From positions 7,547,501 to 7,611,500 of the forward strand of contig NZ_CP086136.1 in the NCBI RefSeq assembly GCF_017565645.3: DNA of 64,000 nt, read 5' to 3'. The position numbers and the translations under genes were made by a program. Shown piece after piece: positions 61,893-64,000 of the stretch; position 1 is the first letter of the stretch, and every line of letters begins with the position of its first letter. Under the pieces are notes generated by a model, which saw only the letters and a program-made list of their open reading frames with translations, ran no database searches and was not told the origin of the DNA. The DNA is from Bradyrhizobium barranii subsp. barranii. Its GTDB lineage: Bacteria; Pseudomonadota; Alphaproteobacteria; Rhizobiales; Xanthobacteraceae.

Positions 61893-63134
61893 TCAGGTCG
61901 CGTGGCCGAGCTCGCTGCAGCTGCGCAGCATATCATCGGAGCCGGTGTCGTTGGCGAGAATCGCAAACAGATCGTTGTCGTTCGCCATCGCGGACTTCTT
62001 CTTGGACTCCAGCACCAGCACCGACTGCACCGACTGGTGGTCGCATTTGCGGTAGTGCTGCGGGCCCTTGGTCAGGTCGTATTGCAACTTCTCGAGGGCA
62101 TCGATGACCTTGTCGGTGTCGGTGCCTCCGGCGACCTGTATGGCCGCCAGCAGCGATCCGACGCCGGAATAGCCATAGGCGCCGTAATCGGTCGGAATTG
62201 CGCCGGCATTGGCGGCCTTGAACGCCGCGTTGAAAGCGGCCGCCGTCTTGCTCTGCGACTCCAGGCCCCAATAATAGTTGGCCCCGCCGACCACGCCCTC
62301 AAACACGTCGGGGCCGACCGCGAGCCGCTGGTTGTGCAGGATGACGGGTACGACGATCTTCATCTGCTGCTTGACGCCGAAATCCACCGCCTGCTTGATC
62401 GCGTTGGCCTGGTCCCGGCCGAAATTGGAGATGCAGAGCACGTCCGGCCGCATCGACATCAGGCGCGGCATGAAGGTGGAATAGTCGGCCGCGCCGAACG
62501 GATGTAGGATCTCGCCAACGTTATCAGCGCCGATCGCCGCCTGCGCGCGCTTGAAGCCGCGCAGCATCTCATGGCCATACGCATAGTCGGCCACGAGATG
62601 GGCGACCTTCATGCCCTTCTTCAGGGTCTGCCGCGCCACCGCAGCGGTCGTCATGTGCGGGTTCAGCGCTTCGTGGAAGGTGTATTTGCTGAAATCCTTG
62701 GCCTCGTTGATCGTGTCGGACTGGCTGATCGAGACGTAGATCACGCCGCGGGCACGGGTGACCTCGTTGACGGCGAGCTGCACCGCGCTGGAAAGCGCGC
62801 CCACCACGGCGTGGACCTTGTCCTTCTCGATCAGCTCCAGCGTCCGGGTCGCGGCCTCGCCGGCATTGAGCTTGTCGTCACGCACCAGGAGCTCGACCTT
62901 GCGGCCACCGATGCCGCCCTTGTCGTTGACGAGCTTGACGGCGAGCTCGGCGCATTTGACCTGATCGCGCGCCTCAGCGGCGAACGGTCCGGTCAGCGGC
63001 GTCGGGAAGCCAATGCGAATCGTCTCGTCCGCGGCGCGGCCGAGCCGCGGCATGGCGAGCAGGGCGGCGCCGGCGGAGAGGCCAGCGAGCGCGGTGCGGC
63101 GGGATATTGTCGAGGTCGAACCGGATTTGGGCAT
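61893..63134 (-). CDS. livK: Liv-type periplasmic binding protein
   Basis: Periplasmic receptor of 413 aa, Tat-exported (STISRRTALAGLSAGAAL). Family features: IRIGFPTPLTGPFAAEARDQVK, LAVKLVNDKGGIGGRKVELL, VVGALSSAVQLAVNEVTRA and VADYAYGHEMLRGFKRA. The C-terminal part (SLLAAIQVAGGTDTDKVIDAL) is normal. GGAGGAA five bases before 63134 fixes the start. The ligand may be an amino acid, amide, urea or aromatic acid; the upstream molybdopterin subunit gene suggests an organic N- or C-source used by that enzyme. Confidence 0.92.
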   Translation of the reverse strand: MPKSGSTSTISRRTALAGLSAGAALLAMPRLGRAADETIRIGFPTPLTGPFAAEARDQVKCAELAVKLVNDKGGIGGRKVELLVRDDKLNAGEAATRTLELIEKDKVHAVVGALSSAVQLAVNEVTRARGVIYVSISQSDTINEAKDFSKYTFHEALNPHMTTAAVARQTLKKGMKVAHLVADYAYGHEMLRGFKRAQAAIGADNVGEILHPFGAADYSTFMPRLMSMRPDVLCISNFGRDQANAIKQAVDFGVKQQMKIVVPVILHNQRLAVGPDVFEGVVGGANYYWGLESQSKTAAAFNAAFKAANAGAIPTDYGAYGYSGVGSLLAAIQVAGGTDTDKVIDALEKLQYDLTKGPQHYRKCDHQSVQSVLVLESKKKSAMANDNDLFAILANDTGSDDMLRSCSELGHAT

Positions 63135-63156
63135 GATTTCCTCCAACTGTCTTTTT

Positions 63157-64000
63157 TTAGAAACGTTTCAGGGCTTTCAGGACTTTTATGGGCGTGATCG
63201 GAATCGAATTGATCGAGGCGTCGAACGGCGCGAGCGCGTCGTTGACGGCGTTCAGAACGCAGGCGGATGCCGCCGCCGTGCCGGCCTCGCCAACTCCCTT
63301 GGCCCCGAGCAGGGTGTCGGCGGTCGGCGTCTCGACGTGGCCGATGACGATGTCGGGCATCTCCATCGGCATCGGAACGAGGTAGTCGGCGAGCGAGCCG
63401 TTCATGAGCTGACCAGTCTCGCTGTAGCGGCATTCCTCGAACAGCGCCGCACCCAGCCCCTGCACGATGCCGCCGCGAAGCTGCTCGTCCACCAGCATCG
63501 GATTGATGACGCGGCCGCAATCCTCGACGATGAAGTGCTTCAGCACTTTGACGAAGCCGGTCTCGACATCGACCTCCAGCGAACAGCCCTGGATGCCGTT
63601 GGTGAAGGCGAACGGATAGCCCTGCGGAGCAAAGTGATGACTGACGGTGAGCTGCGCCTGTGTGCTGGGCGGCAAGGTGTCGGAGCGGAAATAGGCGATC
63701 CGCGCGATCTCGGAGATAGGCAACCGCTTGTTCCGGGTCACGGCGTCGACGACCTCGCCATCGATGATGTCGAGTGCCGAGGGCTGCTCCTGAAGAATGA
63801 GCGCGGCAATCTCCAGAATATTGCGCTTGAGCACGCGCGTGGCCTGCAGCGCGGTCTCGCCGCCGATGCCGGCGCCACGGCAGGCCCAGGTGGCGCCGCC
63901 ATGCGGCGTCACCTCGGTATCTCCTGTGATGACCTTGACGTGTTCCTGCGCAAGGCCGAGCTGATCGGCCACGTCTGGCTGATGATCGCCTCGGTGCCCT
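63157..64000 (-). CDS. Xanthine dehydrogenase-family molybdopterin subunit, partial and frameshifted at the edge
   Basis: The C-terminal 271 residues of a CO dehydrogenase/caffeine dehydrogenase-like large subunit: VADQLGLAQEHVKVITGDTE, GGATWACRGAGIGGETAL, FIVEDCGRVINPMLVDEQLRGG and LGAKGVGEAGTAAASACVLNA with the catalytic Glu. At about 63972 the frame shifts by one: upstream bases encode GTEAIISQT in another frame, and adding one base (ACGTGG to ACGGTGG) restores QTVADQ. The rest lies outside the window. It precedes livK by 22 bases and is probably in the same operon. Confidence 0.85.
   Translation of the reverse strand, partial: GHRGDHQPDVADQLGLAQEHVKVITGDTEVTPHGGATWACRGAGIGGETALQATRVLKRNILEIAALILQEQPSALDIIDGEVVDAVTRNKRLPISEIARIAYFRSDTLPPSTQAQLTVSHHFAPQGYPFAFTNGIQGCSLEVDVETGFVKVLKHFIVEDCGRVINPMLVDEQLRGGIVQGLGAALFEECRYSETGQLMNGSLADYLVPMPMEMPDIVIGHVETPTADTLLGAKGVGEAGTAAASACVLNAVNDALAPFDASINSIPITPIKVLKALKRF

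Overview
The window looks like a chromosomal segment of a Bradyrhizobium-type alphaproteobacterium. The reasons are high GC, many Tat-exported and periplasmic redox proteins, Liv and Bug/TctC-type uptake systems, dispersed GC-rich palindromes between genes, and the glutathione route for formaldehyde. The genus is inferred from general resemblance; no database search was run.

Region 1 (1-6.4 kb) is ordinary accessory DNA: a thiolase, a Tat-exported GH1 beta-glucosidase with a decayed copy of its own signal-peptide region upstream, a GrlR-like protein, a 55-aa small protein, a DinB-fold enzyme, a LysR regulator and an NTF2-like exported protein.

Region 2 (6.4-44 kb) is a large lanthanide-dependent methanol/alcohol oxidation island. 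In order it carries: a TonB-dependent receptor (LutH candidate); a NarL-type two-component pair; S-formylglutathione hydrolase; a four-gene ABC operon matching PedA1A2BC/LutABEF; the quinoprotein-linked CxxxCW protein, XoxJ, zinc metallohydrolase and fused SoxYZ-like carrier; a second ABC transporter; several exported proteins of unknown role; an outer-membrane barrel; a solitary pqqA (26 aa); a lanmodulin homologue with four EF-hands; a PQQ alcohol dehydrogenase-cytochrome c-XoxJ operon; an AraC regulator; and xoxF-xoxG-frmA-gfa followed by a two-subunit molybdenum hydroxylase. Together these can take up and buffer lanthanide, begin PQQ synthesis (pqqBCDE are not in the window), oxidise methanol in the periplasm, pass electrons to cytochrome c, and convert formaldehyde to formate through glutathione adducts.

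Region 3 (44-52 kb) has a third PQQ dehydrogenase with a Rieske protein, a group III truncated globin whose reading frame has an in-frame TGA, 3-hydroxybutyryl-CoA dehydrogenase, an orphan pstS, arsC, and tail-to-tail overlapping tungstate permease and binding-protein genes.

Region 4 (52-64 kb) has a repetitive acidic protein, a truncated TonB receptor, an esterase, a GGDEF-EAL protein split by a frameshift, and a Liv-type branched-chain amino acid/amide ABC operon. Its livG is also split, and the upstream molybdopterin subunit is shifted right at the window edge. Three indels in 7 kb suggest either local sequence error or decay.

All three PQQ dehydrogenases carry the Asp-x-Asp signature of lanthanide enzymes. 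A short motif is shared upstream of the TonB receptor, pqqA and xoxF, which suggests common control.
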